Source: Streptomyces aculeolatus (lineage in GTDB: Bacteria; Actinomycetota; Actinomycetes; Streptomycetales; Streptomycetaceae). Taken from it: 64,000 bases of DNA. The stretch is from assembly GCF_020400605.1 (NCBI RefSeq), contig NZ_JAINRD010000024.1, positions 99,131 through 163,130 on the forward strand, given 5' to 3'. A program made the translations under genes and the position numbers. The notes beneath the pieces are model-generated. The model was not told the origin of the DNA. It ran no database searches and saw only the letters and a program-made list of their open reading frames with translations. Positions 27,813-36,329 of this stretch are shown one piece after another. Each line of letters opens with the position of its first letter. The stretch's first letter is position 1.

Positions 27813-29031
27813 TCAGGCGAGGAGCTGGTCCTCGTAGACGTGGTGGTCGCGGCTGCTGACGCGGTGGTGCAACAGGTCGGCCGCGCGGGTGTGTTCCCCG
27901 ATGTCGGTCAGGGCACGGGCCAGGGTGTCCTGGACGATCTCCCGTTCCACCCGTACGCCGCCGAGTCGTGCCACCTCTTCACCCAGGCCGGTCAGCAACT
28001 CTACCGACGCTTGCGGACGGCCCGCGGTGATGTGCGCGAGCGCTTCGGCGACCGGGGCGAGGACCTCGCGGTAGTCGTGGCGGGGGTCGGCGGCGGCCCG
28101 CCGGGCGAGGGCGTACAGGTCGTCCGTGGCGGCTTCCACGGCCAGGGCCAACGCGAGGTTGAAGGTGTGGAAAACCTCCGCCATCCCGCCCGGCGCGGCC
28201 CAGCAACTCCCGTACGTGGTCCGGTTCGCAGCGTCGGGCCGGGGTCTGCCGGATGAGCAGTAGACGCCAGTTGGTCGCGGCCCGCATCCCCACGTCGGAG
28301 CGGGCCAGTACCTCGTCGGCCCGCCGACGGGCGTCCTCGAAGTCGCCGCAGGCGAGGGACTGGAGTGCGGCGTGCCAGTTGAGATGGCGGAAGTGCATCG
28401 CTTCCGGGTCGGCCGCCAGCCACCGGTCGAGGAAGGCGGTCGCGGCCGGGCCCGCGCTCTCCTCCTGCTGCGCGTGCGCGCGGGCGTGCACCGCCACCCC
28501 CGCCCGGGGGTGGCGGGCCAGGGCCCGGTCGGCCAGTTCGTGGGCCTCCTGGGTACGGCCCTGCTCGACGCGTACATAGGCCAGCCAGCTCGTCCAGGCC
28601 CAGCTCTCCGGCCCGGCGGCGGCGTACTGCTGCTCGACCAGGGCGTCGCCGCGCTCCCGGTACGCGGCGTCGCCGCAGGCGTGGAAGGCGTCCAGCATCA
28701 GGCCGGCAGTCTCGTCCCCGGGCCACTCGGAGAAATGCGTCACCAGGTGGTCGGCGGCCAGCCGGTACTGCCGGTGCGTATACAGGAAGACGGCGTACAC
28801 CAGACTTGCCTGTCGCGCGCCCGCGGCACGCGCGTCCCGGTGTGCGACTACCAACTCGTCCTTCAGCACGGCGTCGCCGAGGCCGCCGCTCTCCGTCAGC
28901 ACCACCAGCGCCCGGGCCACACCGCAGCGCGGCTGCTCGCCCACCCACTCTCGCAGCAGGTGCAGTCCCCGCCCGCTCAGGGCCAGCAGTTCCCGTACGG
29001 CGGCGCCATCCAATGACACCTCTGAGGACAT
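27813..29031 (-). pseudogene. Frameshifted TPR-like helical-repeat protein
   Basis: ATG 29031 opens a long helical protein (DELVVAHRDARAAGARQASL, TGLMLDAFHACGDAAYRER-like repeats, EQGRTQEAHELADRALARHP). At about 28195 the frame is lost: HVRELLGRAG should continue GGMAEVFHTFNLALALAVEA, which is one base out, and the rest runs to the stop at 27813 (ALTDIGEHTRAADLLHHRV). Total intact length would be about 405 aa. Repeated 34-residue helix pairs suggest tetratricopeptide-type scaffolding. It is one indel from being functional, so a sequencing error should be excluded. Confidence 0.65.
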
Positions 29032-29441
29032 CCCACACCTCTTCCCCGGCGCTCGTTTGGAGGTCCAGGCGCTACACGCTTGGCCTGAACACTGCGGTGC
29101 AGACGAAGCCGCTGTTTCCGCAATGATTACGGGGCAGGTCCAGCGGCAGGGCGACGATGTTGCCGCCCGCCGCCAAGGAAGGCGGACAGGGGAAGGAGGG
29201 CTTGCGGCCCGACTGCAGGGAGGGTGGCGGGGTGTCGAGCCGGCCCCGGGAGGAACCGCGAGGGCGAGCGCACCGGGTGCAGAGGGACGATGAGGCTGTT
29301 TCGGGCCGGAAATGGCAGGCCCGGCCGGTGTCGACTGTCCAGGTGATTCCTGGGGTGTGCCCCGCGCCGACGCCCGTATGGCGATGAGAGTTCCGAAAAT
29401 ACTGGCATCCTGCTCGTTCTTCAGGACACAGGAGTGGTGCC
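29032..29441. other. Gene-free stretch
   Basis: No supported gene. It should carry the promoter of the secreted protein at 29442 and of the divergent TPR gene. Confidence 0.4.
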
Positions 29442-29732
29442 ATGCGACGGATCGGTACGGCACTCGGCGCGCTGACGCTCGCCGCGATGATGGGCGGGAC
29501 CCTGACGGGCTTGGCCTGGGCCGCCAACGGCACACTCAGGGTCGGCTTCGACACCTACCAGAACCCCAGCGGCTGCTACGACAGCAAGTTGCTCCCGATG
29601 CTCGTCGGCAACCAGACAGACAGGACCGCCGTCGTCTACAACGGCAAGGGCTGCCGCGGGTTCATCGTCGGTCAAGTGGCTCCGGGCAGCAATGGCTCCT
29701 TCGAGTTCGGCCAGAGCGTCTACATCCCCTGA
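29442..29732 (+). CDS. Small secreted protein
   Basis: A 96-aa precursor with an N-terminal signal peptide (RRIGTALGALTLAAMMGG, cleavage after LAWA) and a mature region of about 68 aa containing two cysteines (PSGCYDSK, GKGCRGF), probably one disulfide. AGGAG precedes ATG 29442. It is not recognised as a known inhibitor or toxin. Confidence 0.75.
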   Translation: MRRIGTALGALTLAAMMGGTLTGLAWAANGTLRVGFDTYQNPSGCYDSKLLPMLVGNQTDRTAVVYNGKGCRGFIVGQVAPGSNGSFEFGQSVYIP

Positions 29733-29766
29733 CCCGGCCCGTCCGTAAGCCCACGCACGTCAGTCG

Positions 29767-30080
29767 TCGCCAGGTCGACGCGCCATCTGCCACCAACAGC
29801 ACGCGAAGCACGGCAGTGAGACGGCAGACCGCCTCAGGTGAGGTCGACGCCGAGGTGGTCGATGTCGGTGACCGTCAGGCTCCGGGCCCACCGTGTGGCG
29901 GCCGCGGGCCTGGAGACAGAAGTGCCCCGGGCCGGCGCCAACAAAGCTGCGCAGTTCCGCCTCGCCGGCGTCGGCAGCGTGCCGGGCGAGCAACAGGGCG
30001 GTGACGTCGACGATCACCCCAGCACCAGGTTCGGATTGGGTGCGGCCATGAACAGCGCCTTGTAATCGATCTGCGAGGTC
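29767..30080 (-). pseudogene. Remnant of a PAS-domain sensor/phosphatase gene
   Basis: On the minus strand, VTSQIDYKALFMAAPNPNLV matches the N-terminus of streptomycete PAS-domain phosphatases (IDYxALFxAxPxPxLVL). A stop follows within two codons. A different frame continues with VTALLLARHAADAGEAELR, and a third ends LTVTDIDHLGVDLT. Only scraps remain. Confidence 0.35.
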
Positions 30081-30254
30081 ACAGGTCCGCAAACCAGCCC
30101 TTTCCCCCCGCCCCTGCCGCCCCTGCGGTCAATCTGGACCGGCCACCGTGAGCTCTCGTGCTGTGGTCCGCCAACCGGCGCCGTCATGCGCGCTGCCGCG
30201 GCTCAGCGTCTGACCGCATGTTCCCCGGACCATACCTCGCACGTTCACCTCATT

Positions 30255-30325
30255 GCCGCGTCAAAAGCGGGATAGATGTACTAAATGTCTTATTTATGGT
30301 AGATCCTTATAGAGTATCTAGTTGA
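30255..30325 (+). promoter_or_regulatory. AT-rich promoter region of the Asp23 operon
   Basis: About 70 bp of markedly AT-rich sequence (ATGTACTAAATGTCTTATTT; TATAGAGTATCTAG) in an otherwise GC-rich window, ending 22 bp before the first Asp23 gene. TAGAT and ATCTA form an inverted repeat around an 11-bp spacer at about 30300-30321, a possible operator. The exact -35/-10 cannot be fixed by eye. Confidence 0.5.
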
Positions 30326-30347
30326 TCGAACGAGAGGCGGCTTCCCG

Positions 30348-30833
30348 ATGTCTCAGGAGACGCAAAAACCACAGTCTGCGTCTGCGGGCCGTACGGCCGG
30401 TACGGGCGGAAGCGGCGGCGGTAGGCAGGTCGCACAGGGCGATCGCGGCCGGACGACCATCGCCGACGGGGTGGTGGAGAAGATCGCGGGGCTGGCCGCG
30501 AGGGACGTGCCGGGCGTACACGCGATGGGCGGCGGTATCACGCGTACGCTCGGCACCGTCCGCGACCGGGTCCCCGGGGGTACGAGCAGCAGGTCGTCCG
30601 TCACCCGTGGCGTGAAGGCCGAGGTCGGCGAGGTGCAGTGCGCTCTCGATCTCGATCTCGTGGTCGATTACGGCTTCGCCATCGCGGACCTGGCCTCTGA
30701 GGTCAGGGAGAGTGTCATCGCCGCTGTGGAGCGGATGACGGGCCTGGAGGTCGTCGAGGTCAACATCGCGGTCGGCGACGTCAAACTGCCCGACGACGAG
30801 GACGAAGAAGACGGTGGCAGAACGATCAAGTAG
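30348..30833 (+). CDS. Asp23/Gls24 family envelope stress protein
   Basis: A 161-aa protein. A glycine-rich N-terminal tail (RTAGTGGSGGGRQVAQ) precedes the Asp23 core: GRTTIADGVVEKIAGLAARD, VPGVHAMGG, then VKAEVGEVQCALDLDLVVDY, GFAIADLASEVRESVIAAVE and TGLEVVEVNIAVGDV. The acidic end (DDEDEEDGG) is typical. Asp23 proteins sit at the membrane via AmaP and respond to envelope/alkaline stress. First gene of a five-gene operon. Confidence 0.9.
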   Translation: MSQETQKPQSASAGRTAGTGGSGGGRQVAQGDRGRTTIADGVVEKIAGLAARDVPGVHAMGGGITRTLGTVRDRVPGGTSSRSSVTRGVKAEVGEVQCALDLDLVVDYGFAIADLASEVRESVIAAVERMTGLEVVEVNIAVGDVKLPDDEDEEDGGRTIK

Positions 30834-30867
30834 TCCTGTTGCGCTGGCCAGTGCTGAATAGGAGCAC

Positions 30868-31077
30868 ATGATGAGCATGACCGCGATCGGCATGGCAGCT
30901 GGGATGGCGGCGGGCTTCGCCGGATACTTCGGCGGTTTCGGAGCCTTCGTCGTCGTGGTGGTTCTGGGCTTGATCGGGTTCGTTCTCGGGCGGATTGCCG
31001 ACGGGGACCTGGAGATGGCCGACCTCTTCCGCGCCGGAAGAGGCGAAAGCGGCGACCGTTTCGACCGGCGCAGGTGA
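30868..31077 (+). CDS. Small membrane protein of the Asp23 operon
   Basis: A 69-aa protein with one or two hydrophobic segments (GMAAGMAAGFAGYFGGFGAF, VVVVVLGLIGFVLGRIA) and a charged tail. It corresponds in position to the DUF2273-like small membrane partner found in other Asp23 clusters. It lies between the two Asp23 genes, 6 bp before the second. Confidence 0.8.
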   Translation: MMSMTAIGMAAGMAAGFAGYFGGFGAFVVVVVLGLIGFVLGRIADGDLEMADLFRAGRGESGDRFDRRR

Positions 31078-31083
31078 GGCCCG

Positions 31084-31482
31084 GTGACAACACCAGCGGC
31101 TCCACAAGTGAGGTCCGAAGCCCGTGGCGCGACGCGAGTGGCGGACCGGGTGGTGGCCAAGATCGCGATGCAAGGGGCGCGTGAGGCGCTGCGCGCAAGC
31201 AGCCCTGCTCATCCACGGGGCCCGGCGGCGGGCTCCGCGACGCCGGCTGTACGGGCCGAGGTCTCGGTACGCCGCCAGGGCGACGACGGCTTCGGTCAGG
31301 CCCAGGTACGGGTCAGCGTCGATCTGGACTACCCCACGCAGATCGGCATGCAGTGTGCCGAAGTCCGCCGGAGGGTGATCGAACGCGTCGAAAGCCTGGC
31401 GGGCATGACCATTCTCCAGGTCGCCGTGCGCGTCGGACGACTGCGTGGCCCGCAGTCGTCCGGCAAGGAGCGGGCGCGGTGA
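31084..31482 (+). CDS. Second Asp23/Gls24 family protein
   Basis: A 132-aa protein with a shorter Asp23 core: RGATRVADRVVAKIAMQGAR, then AEVSVRRQGDDGFGQAQVRV, SVDLDYPTQIGMQCAEVRRR, VIERVESLAGMTILQVAVRV. GTG 31084 starts it. Its TGA overlaps the GTG of the next gene (GTGA). Probably forms mixed assemblies with the first Asp23 protein. Confidence 0.85.
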   Translation: MTTPAAPQVRSEARGATRVADRVVAKIAMQGAREALRASSPAHPRGPAAGSATPAVRAEVSVRRQGDDGFGQAQVRVSVDLDYPTQIGMQCAEVRRRVIERVESLAGMTILQVAVRVGRLRGPQSSGKERAR

Positions 31483-32105
31483 CCGAGGAGAGCCTTCCCG
31501 ACGGCGATCCCGCCCGCTCGAAAACCGGCAGCGGCTCCGGTAGCGGTGCTGGGCTGGACGCAGGCCCGGCCCGGCGGTTCTGGTCGGCCCGCAGGGTCCC
31601 CGCGGCTCTCGTCGCGCTGATCGTACTGGTCGCTTCCGGGTTCCTGCTCTACGACGTGGTGTCGGTCCGCGCCGGGCGCCAGGGTATGCACTGGCGCCGC
31701 TGGCTCGCCCACAAGCTGTCCACCGTCCACCTGGACAACACCTGGGTCCTGGCCAGCATGGCAGCCATTGCCGCGATCGGGTTGTGGCTCCTGGTCACGG
31801 CGCTGACCCCCGGACTGCGTCATCTGCTCCCGATGCAGCGCCCGTGCGGCGACATCCGCGCCGGCCTCGACCGCTCAGCGGCCGCGTTGATCCTGCGCGA
31901 CCGCGCCATGGAAATCTCCGGCGTCCAGTCGGCAAAGCTGTCCGTCGGCCGGCGACGCGTCAAAGCGCACGCCGTCTCCCACTTCCGCGACCTGGATGAC
32001 GTACGCGAAGAGCTCCACACCACCCTGGACGAGGAGCTGCGCCAGCTGGCACTGGCCCACCGGCCGAAACTCTCCGTCCATGCAAAACGCGCGAAGAGGT
32101 GGTGA
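31479..32105 (+). CDS. DUF6286-type membrane protein of the Asp23 operon
   Basis: A 208-aa protein with two membrane helices (VPAALVALIVLVASGFLLYD and MAAIAAIGLWLLVTALT), separated by an extracytoplasmic MHWRRWLAHKL segment. A C-terminal cytoplasmic domain follows, beginning DIRAGLDRSAAALILRDRAM and ending LRQLALAHRPKLSVHAKRA. Domain order matches DUF6286 proteins that accompany Asp23 in actinobacteria. Function unknown, presumably envelope anchoring. Confidence 0.8.
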   Translation: MTEESLPDGDPARSKTGSGSGSGAGLDAGPARRFWSARRVPAALVALIVLVASGFLLYDVVSVRAGRQGMHWRRWLAHKLSTVHLDNTWVLASMAAIAAIGLWLLVTALTPGLRHLLPMQRPCGDIRAGLDRSAAALILRDRAMEISGVQSAKLSVGRRRVKAHAVSHFRDLDDVREELHTTLDEELRQLALAHRPKLSVHAKRAKRW

Positions 32106-32111
32106 GGCGAC

Positions 32112-32711
32112 ATGCGCCAGGCACGCCTGATCGTCAACCGGCTGCTGCTCGGAGCCTGCGGCCTGGTCCTCCTCGGCTTCGGTGGAACCGCGCTGCTCGG
32201 CGGACTGGACCTCCTGCGCCGATGGCACTTCCCCAGTGCCTGGCCCTGGGACCGGCCTCAACAGGTACTGCTCAGCGACGCCGACCGAACCCGATGGCGT
32301 GACCATGGATGGTGGTGGCCCGTCGTCATCGCCGCGCTGTCCGTCATCCTCCTGCTCGCCCTGTGGTGGCTGCTGGCACAGGTGCGCCGCCGCCGACTGA
32401 ACGAGGTACTGGTCGACACCCACGACGGCGAAACGGCCCAGGTGAACGGCCGCGCCCTGGAGGACGCCCTGTCTGCGGAAGCCGGGTCGCTCCCCGGCGT
32501 CGACCGGGCCGCCACCCGCCTCCTCGGCCGCAGCACCCACCCCCGTACCTGGCTGTCCCTGCAGCTGGCCCCGCACGCCGACCCCGCGCACACCGTCGCC
32601 CTCATCGCCGACGAAGCAGTTCCCCATGCCCGCGATGCCGTGGGCACAGACCACCTACCGACCGAGATCCGGCTACGCGCGACTTCACACCGCGCAGACC
32701 GCGTCCTTTGA
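32112..32711 (+). CDS. AmaP-like alkaline shock membrane anchor protein
   Basis: A 199-aa protein with helices at the N-terminus (LLLGACGLVLLGFGGTALL) and near 75-95 (WWPVVIAALSVILLLALWWL), then a cytoplasmic domain (VNGRALEDALSAEAGSLPGV, ATRLLGRSTHPRTWLSLQLA). This is the AmaP arrangement that tethers Asp23 to the membrane. Last gene of the operon, 7 bp after the preceding stop. Confidence 0.82.
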   Translation: MRQARLIVNRLLLGACGLVLLGFGGTALLGGLDLLRRWHFPSAWPWDRPQQVLLSDADRTRWRDHGWWWPVVIAALSVILLLALWWLLAQVRRRRLNEVLVDTHDGETAQVNGRALEDALSAEAGSLPGVDRAATRLLGRSTHPRTWLSLQLAPHADPAHTVALIADEAVPHARDAVGTDHLPTEIRLRATSHRADRVL

Positions 32712-32959
32712 AGAGATTCCCGCAGCCGCGCCACAGCCAACAGCTGACCGATGACATCGTCGCGGTAGCCGTCGCCGTCTTCCCTGGTCGGCAGCGAGTG
32801 CGTTTGCGAGGGCCTGAGGGGCGTCGACGTGGTCGGCACCTGGCGCCCCAAGACGCGGTACTTGGTCTGAGATGCCGTCGGACGTGAGGAGTCGGCATCT
32901 CCGACACTCGCCCCCAAGGTGGCCGCGCCCGCTACAAGCAGATCAACGCGGACAATTCC

Positions 32960-33110
32960 GGTGTGGTCCATCGAGGACGGTCTCGACGAGGACGACACCG
33001 ACGGCTGGCAGCGGCTCACCGCCACCCTGGGGACACGCGTCCAACTCGACGGCGACGACAACTTCGTCACCAATCCCGCCGTCATCGCCGGGCGGTCACC
33101 GACTCGCATC
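32960..33110 (+). pseudogene. Internal enolase fragment
   Basis: About 50 codons read PVWSIEDGLDEDDTDGWQRL, then TATLGTRVQLDGDDNFVTNP and AVIAGRSPTRIANA, which is the enolase segment carrying catalytic SIEDG(L) and GDDxFVTNP. Upstream and downstream parts of eno are absent. It abuts fragments of unrelated genes on the other strand. Confidence 0.7.
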
Positions 33111-33120
33111 GCCAACGCCG

Positions 33121-33240
33121 GGTCAGGTTCAGCTCCCGCGAGGCCCGCATCAGGTACGAGCGGCGGTCGGCGTAGTCGGCGACGAAGATCGCGAACGCGG
33201 CCGTCGTCAACGCCACCAGCCCCACGCGTACGGCCAGCGG
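33121..33240 (-). pseudogene. VIT/CCC1-type membrane protein fragment
   Basis: Minus-strand codons read RVGLVALTTAAFAIFVADYA then DRRSYLMRASRELNLT, resembling the N-terminal helix and cytoplasmic loop of VIT1/Ccc1 family proteins (TTAAFxxFVADYA, RAxRELxL). Nothing else of the gene is present. Confidence 0.5.
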
Positions 33241-33245
33241 GGCGC

Positions 33246-33335
33246 GGACTCCATCACGAGGGCAAGGTGGATCAGATCGGGCTCGTTGACGGTCTTGTCG
33301 ACGTCCAGCACCAGTCTTCGCACCGGCACCGCCAC
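33246..33335 (-). pseudogene. DUF211 N-terminal fragment
   Basis: GTG 33335 with GGAGGTG upstream begins VAVPVRRLVLDVDKTVNEPD then LIHLALVMESA, which resembles the start of DUF211 proteins (VRRLVLDVxKPxEPxL). After about 30 codons it runs into the VIT fragment in another frame, consistent with a deletion. Confidence 0.5.
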
Positions 33336-33598
33336 CACCTCCGTACTCAGCCCCGAATCTCATAGTGCGCACAACGCGGGCAAGGCCGCACCTGAGCGGC
33401 AGCGGCAGCTCACGCACGCGATCCAGGGCGTACAGGTGAGTAGCGAGCAGGACCTCGGTGCGGGTGCGGGTTCGGGCGGCGAGCAGGGCCGCGGCCTGCC
33501 CCGCTCCCCACACCGCCGGCCGTGCGTCGCGCGGCGCAGGCGCGGGCAGCTCAAGGGCAGGGCCGAGAATGGCAGAAACCCGGTATCGGAGGAAGGCC
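33336..33598 (-). other. Unrecognised coding-like remnant
   Basis: The minus strand reads GAGQAAALLAARTRTRTEVL, LATHLYALDRVRELPLPLRC and GLARVVRTMRF, with protein-like composition but no start or recognised family. Probably the 3' end of a lost gene preceding DUF211. Confidence 0.3.
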
Positions 33599-34885
33599 AT
33601 GAAGCGGGAGACGTCAGTGCCGGAACGGGCCTTCGCACCGGAGACGGCGGCGCAGCGGCTGCATCTGCTCGCCGAGGTGAGCCGTGCACTGGCCTCGGGC
33701 CTGGACGCCGAGGACTCCCTGTGCCGGCTGGCCCGCCTCGTGGTCGCGCACTTTGCCGACGCCTGCGTCGTCGACGTGGCCACAGGGGACGGGCTGCGCC
33801 GCCTGACGGTCGCAGAGCGCGACCGCGGGCGGGGATCGCGCGAGCGGCCAGGTGGGCTCCTGCCGGGAGCGGCTACCTCGGCGACCGCTCTGGCGAAGGT
33901 CCTGCGAGGCGGAGGTCCCGCGCTGGACACCGGCATCACCGCTCACGATCCGGGGGACCCGCTGGGCGCCGCCCAGCGGGCCCTGTACCAGGCGGTGGGC
34001 GCCGAGACCGCGCTGATCGTGCCCATGCGCGTGCGACGCAACACCCTGGGCGCGCTGACCTTCATCCGCTACGCCCGCGACCTCCCCTTCGACGAGCAGG
34101 AACAGACGCTCGCCACCGACCTGGGCCAGCGAGCCGGACTCGCGCTGGACAACGCGCGCCTGTACGCACTTCAGCTGCACACCGCCGAACAGCTCCAGCG
34201 CTCCCTCCTGCCTGATCTCAAAGGGCTCGCTCACCTGGAGCTTGCCGCCAGCTACGTCGCCGCCCGCGAGCGCGCCGAGGTCGGCGGGGACTGGTACGAT
34301 GCCTTCCCGCTGCCCGACGGCTCGGTCGTCCTGGCCATCGGCGACGTGGTCGGCCATGACTTGGCGGCCGCGGTCCGTATGGGGCAGCTGCGCAACATGC
34401 TGCGCGCGCTCGCCTACGACAGCCAAGACGAACCGGCCGGCATCATGAGCCGCCTCGACAGGGTGATGCAGGGCCTGACCAGCATCGAACTCGTCACGGC
34501 CGTCATCGCCCGCATCCACACCCCCGCCCACGGGCCGTGGCGATTCCACTGGACCAACGCCGGCCACCTGCCGCCCCTGCTGGCCCAGCGCGACGGCCGC
34601 ACCCTCCTGCTGGAAGGCGGCCACGCCCCCATCCTGGGCGTGGATCCCGCGCTCAAGCGGCAGACCGCGTCCGTCGAACTGCCGCCCGGCGCCACCCTGC
34701 TCCTGTACACCGACGGCCTCATCGAGCGCCCCGGCGAGGACATCGGCCACGGCCTGACACGGCTGCGCCAGCACGCCGCGGGACTCGCCCGCGCACCGCT
34801 GACCGCCTTCCGCGACGAACTCCTCACGAGACTGGGCAGAGACCGGCACGACGACATCGCCGTCCTGGCCCTGCGCGCCCCCTGA
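33599..34885 (+). CDS. GAF-domain SpoIIE-type PP2C phosphatase
   Basis: A 428-aa cytoplasmic regulator. Residues about 20-180 form a GAF domain (RALASGLDAEDSLCRLARLV, LIVPMRVRRNTLGALTFIRY). From about 190 to the end is the PP2C-SIGMA/SpoIIE domain: ERAEVGGDWYDAFPLPDGSV, LAIGDVVGHDLAAAVRMGQL, FHWTNAGHLPPLL, LLLYTDGLIERP and DDIAVLAL, with the metal-binding Asp residues conserved. It would dephosphorylate an anti-anti-sigma factor in response to a GAF ligand. ATG 33599 follows CGGAGGAAGG. No sigma/anti-sigma partner adjoins it. Confidence 0.9.
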   Translation: MKRETSVPERAFAPETAAQRLHLLAEVSRALASGLDAEDSLCRLARLVVAHFADACVVDVATGDGLRRLTVAERDRGRGSRERPGGLLPGAATSATALAKVLRGGGPALDTGITAHDPGDPLGAAQRALYQAVGAETALIVPMRVRRNTLGALTFIRYARDLPFDEQEQTLATDLGQRAGLALDNARLYALQLHTAEQLQRSLLPDLKGLAHLELAASYVAARERAEVGGDWYDAFPLPDGSVVLAIGDVVGHDLAAAVRMGQLRNMLRALAYDSQDEPAGIMSRLDRVMQGLTSIELVTAVIARIHTPAHGPWRFHWTNAGHLPPLLAQRDGRTLLLEGGHAPILGVDPALKRQTASVELPPGATLLLYTDGLIERPGEDIGHGLTRLRQHAAGLARAPLTAFRDELLTRLGRDRHDDIAVLALRAP

Positions 34886-34951
34886 AGCCGGGGCGGCCGG
34901 ACCGCTCGGCGGTGCTCCGTCACGCCTGAACGGTGTAAGGGCCCGTGTCGA

Positions 34952-35446
34952 TCAGCGGGGCGCGGGATCGTCCCTCTTCGTCGCACGGCCTGAGGCGAGA
35001 ATCCGAGCAAGCGGGCAGCCCCAGGCCCTACCTGGCGCAGCGGGCTCGATCGGTGCGAGCCCGACGGAGTGGAAGAATGCCTCGCGGTCGGCCGCACCGC
35101 CGCCGTCCTGGGGGACCAGAGCCAGGAAGGTGCGGCCGGTGTTCTGGGCTCGGCGGGCGACCTCGGTGACGAGGGCGCGGCCGACCCCGCGATCGTGGTG
35201 GGCGAAGGCGACAGCCATCGTCAGAATCCACGCCTGTTTACCGGGATGGGCTGGCCGGCCGTCGTCGCGGCCGAAGTCGCAGGCGAGCTGGAACTCGGCG
35301 ACCCCGACAACTGCTCCGCCGAGTTCGGCCACGATTACGTCTAAGTCCTCGGGATCGTAAGGTCCGCCGGGTGTCAGGCTGTTCGCATCCAAGAGCTCCT
35401 CGACCACCGGATAGTCGGCCCGGACGATGTCGCGGATCAGCAGCAT
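34952..35446 (-). CDS. GNAT-family N-acetyltransferase
   Basis: A 164-aa GNAT protein. Landmarks are LIRDIVRADYPVVEELLDAN (N-terminal strand/helix), AWILTMAVAFAHHDRGVGRA then LVTEVARRAQNTG (acetyl-CoA loop DRGVGRAL), and FLALVPQDGGGAADREAFFH then SVGLAP. Substrate unknown. ATG 35446. Confidence 0.85.
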   Translation of the reverse strand: MLLIRDIVRADYPVVEELLDANSLTPGGPYDPEDLDVIVAELGGAVVGVAEFQLACDFGRDDGRPAHPGKQAWILTMAVAFAHHDRGVGRALVTEVARRAQNTGRTFLALVPQDGGGAADREAFFHSVGLAPIEPAAPGRAWGCPLARILASGRATKRDDPAPR

Positions 35447-35779
35447 GAGCCGAGTATGACAACGCCCTGACATGGACGGCATGTTCACGCCGATCGACGT
35501 CCTCCACAGCGCTGCCGCCGCGGGCGAACTCGTAGCGCACGTTGACCCGCTCCGCGAGCATCTTCGGACGCATCCCCGCGGCGGACGCCGGGCAAAGGAA
35601 CGGGTGCAGCTCTTGTACTCGTCGGCTGCGGCTACGTTGTGCTGACTCTGCCCGGATGTCGGAACTACTGACTGTGCGGCAAGGACAACTACGAGGCGGG
35701 CCGCGTTGTCGGTGATCAGGTCCGCGTGGTCGCGAAGCGTCGAATTGGTCGTGAAGCGAGAGTGGTGCGCCAAAGACCT
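35447..35779. other. Gene-free stretch before the tRNA-Lys fragment
   Basis: No intact gene. A minus-strand segment near 35490-35580 reads MLAERVNVRYEFARGGSAVE, which looks protein-like but is not recognised. Confidence 0.4.
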
Positions 35780-35823
35780 TTTTTAATCCGTTGGTTGTGG
35801 GTTCGAGTCCCGCGTGGCCTACT
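35780..35823 (+). other. 3' fragment of tRNA-Lys(TTT), attachment-site-like
   Basis: Starts within the anticodon loop (TTTTAATCCG), continues GTTGGTT, T arm GTGGGTTCGAGTCCCGC and 3' acceptor GTGGCCTA. The 5' half (D arm, acceptor) is not present upstream. This is the third tRNA 3' fragment in the window. A 24-bp element shared with the Met-type site follows 66 bp downstream. Confidence 0.65.
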
Positions 35824-35888
35824 GCTGAAGCCCAGTCAGAGCGTTTCTGTCCTGGGCTCTGGTGCTTATTTGGCGGGCTGGAACTCGG

Positions 35889-35912
35889 TTGCTGACCCGC
35901 TGCTGGCCCGAA
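35889..35912 (+). repeat. 24-bp element shared with the tRNA-Met-type junction
   Basis: TTGCTGACCCGCTGCTGGCC plus CGAA; 22 of 24 identical to 17559-17582. Position and orientation relative to the tRNA fragment suggest an integrase arm site. Confidence 0.55.
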
Positions 35913-36110
35913 GGGCACGTGATCCCGCGTGGTCGTGGTGCCGACCTGGTGATCCGACGGGGTGCGGGGGGCCAGCTCCAGCCAGCTCGCGGCTACGGCG
36001 GTACTGCCGATGTCGTCGCCTACGCGCAACGCCACGGTGTGCCCGTGCTCTGGCCGGAAGGCACGACCCGGGACTGACCACTGGGGCGGACGGACCTTAC
36101 GATCGAACGC

Positions 36111-36329
36111 GTGCGCGAATCCGTGGAGATGCGGCCGTGGCTGCGGGTCCGTGTGGCTGGCGCCTGGCGCCTTGCCTTCGTGTTGGCGCGCCACGATTGG
36201 CCGGATGGGCGGGGCGGTGTGCAGGTGTCGATCCGCCTGCCGGCCTCCGACCTCGGCGGCTACGTCGAGAGCTTCTGCCGCACCTACCTCTGGGACTCCG
36301 GCGCGATGCAGGTCCCCGAGCAGGAGTGA
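36111..36329 (+). CDS. Small hypothetical protein
   Basis: A 72-aa protein: MRPWLRVRVAGAWRLAFVLA, RHDWPDGRGGVQVSIRLPA, then SFCRTYLWDSGAMQV. The all-beta pattern with conserved-looking RHDWP and TYxWD resembles small actinobacterial mobile-element proteins of unknown function. GTG 36111; ATG at 36129 is an alternative. Confidence 0.55.
   Translation: MRESVEMRPWLRVRVAGAWRLAFVLARHDWPDGRGGVQVSIRLPASDLGGYVESFCRTYLWDSGAMQVPEQE

Noticed and set aside
28253..29126. Plus-strand frames opposite the TPR gene
   Set aside because: No start context or family features; the minus strand is clearly the coding strand.
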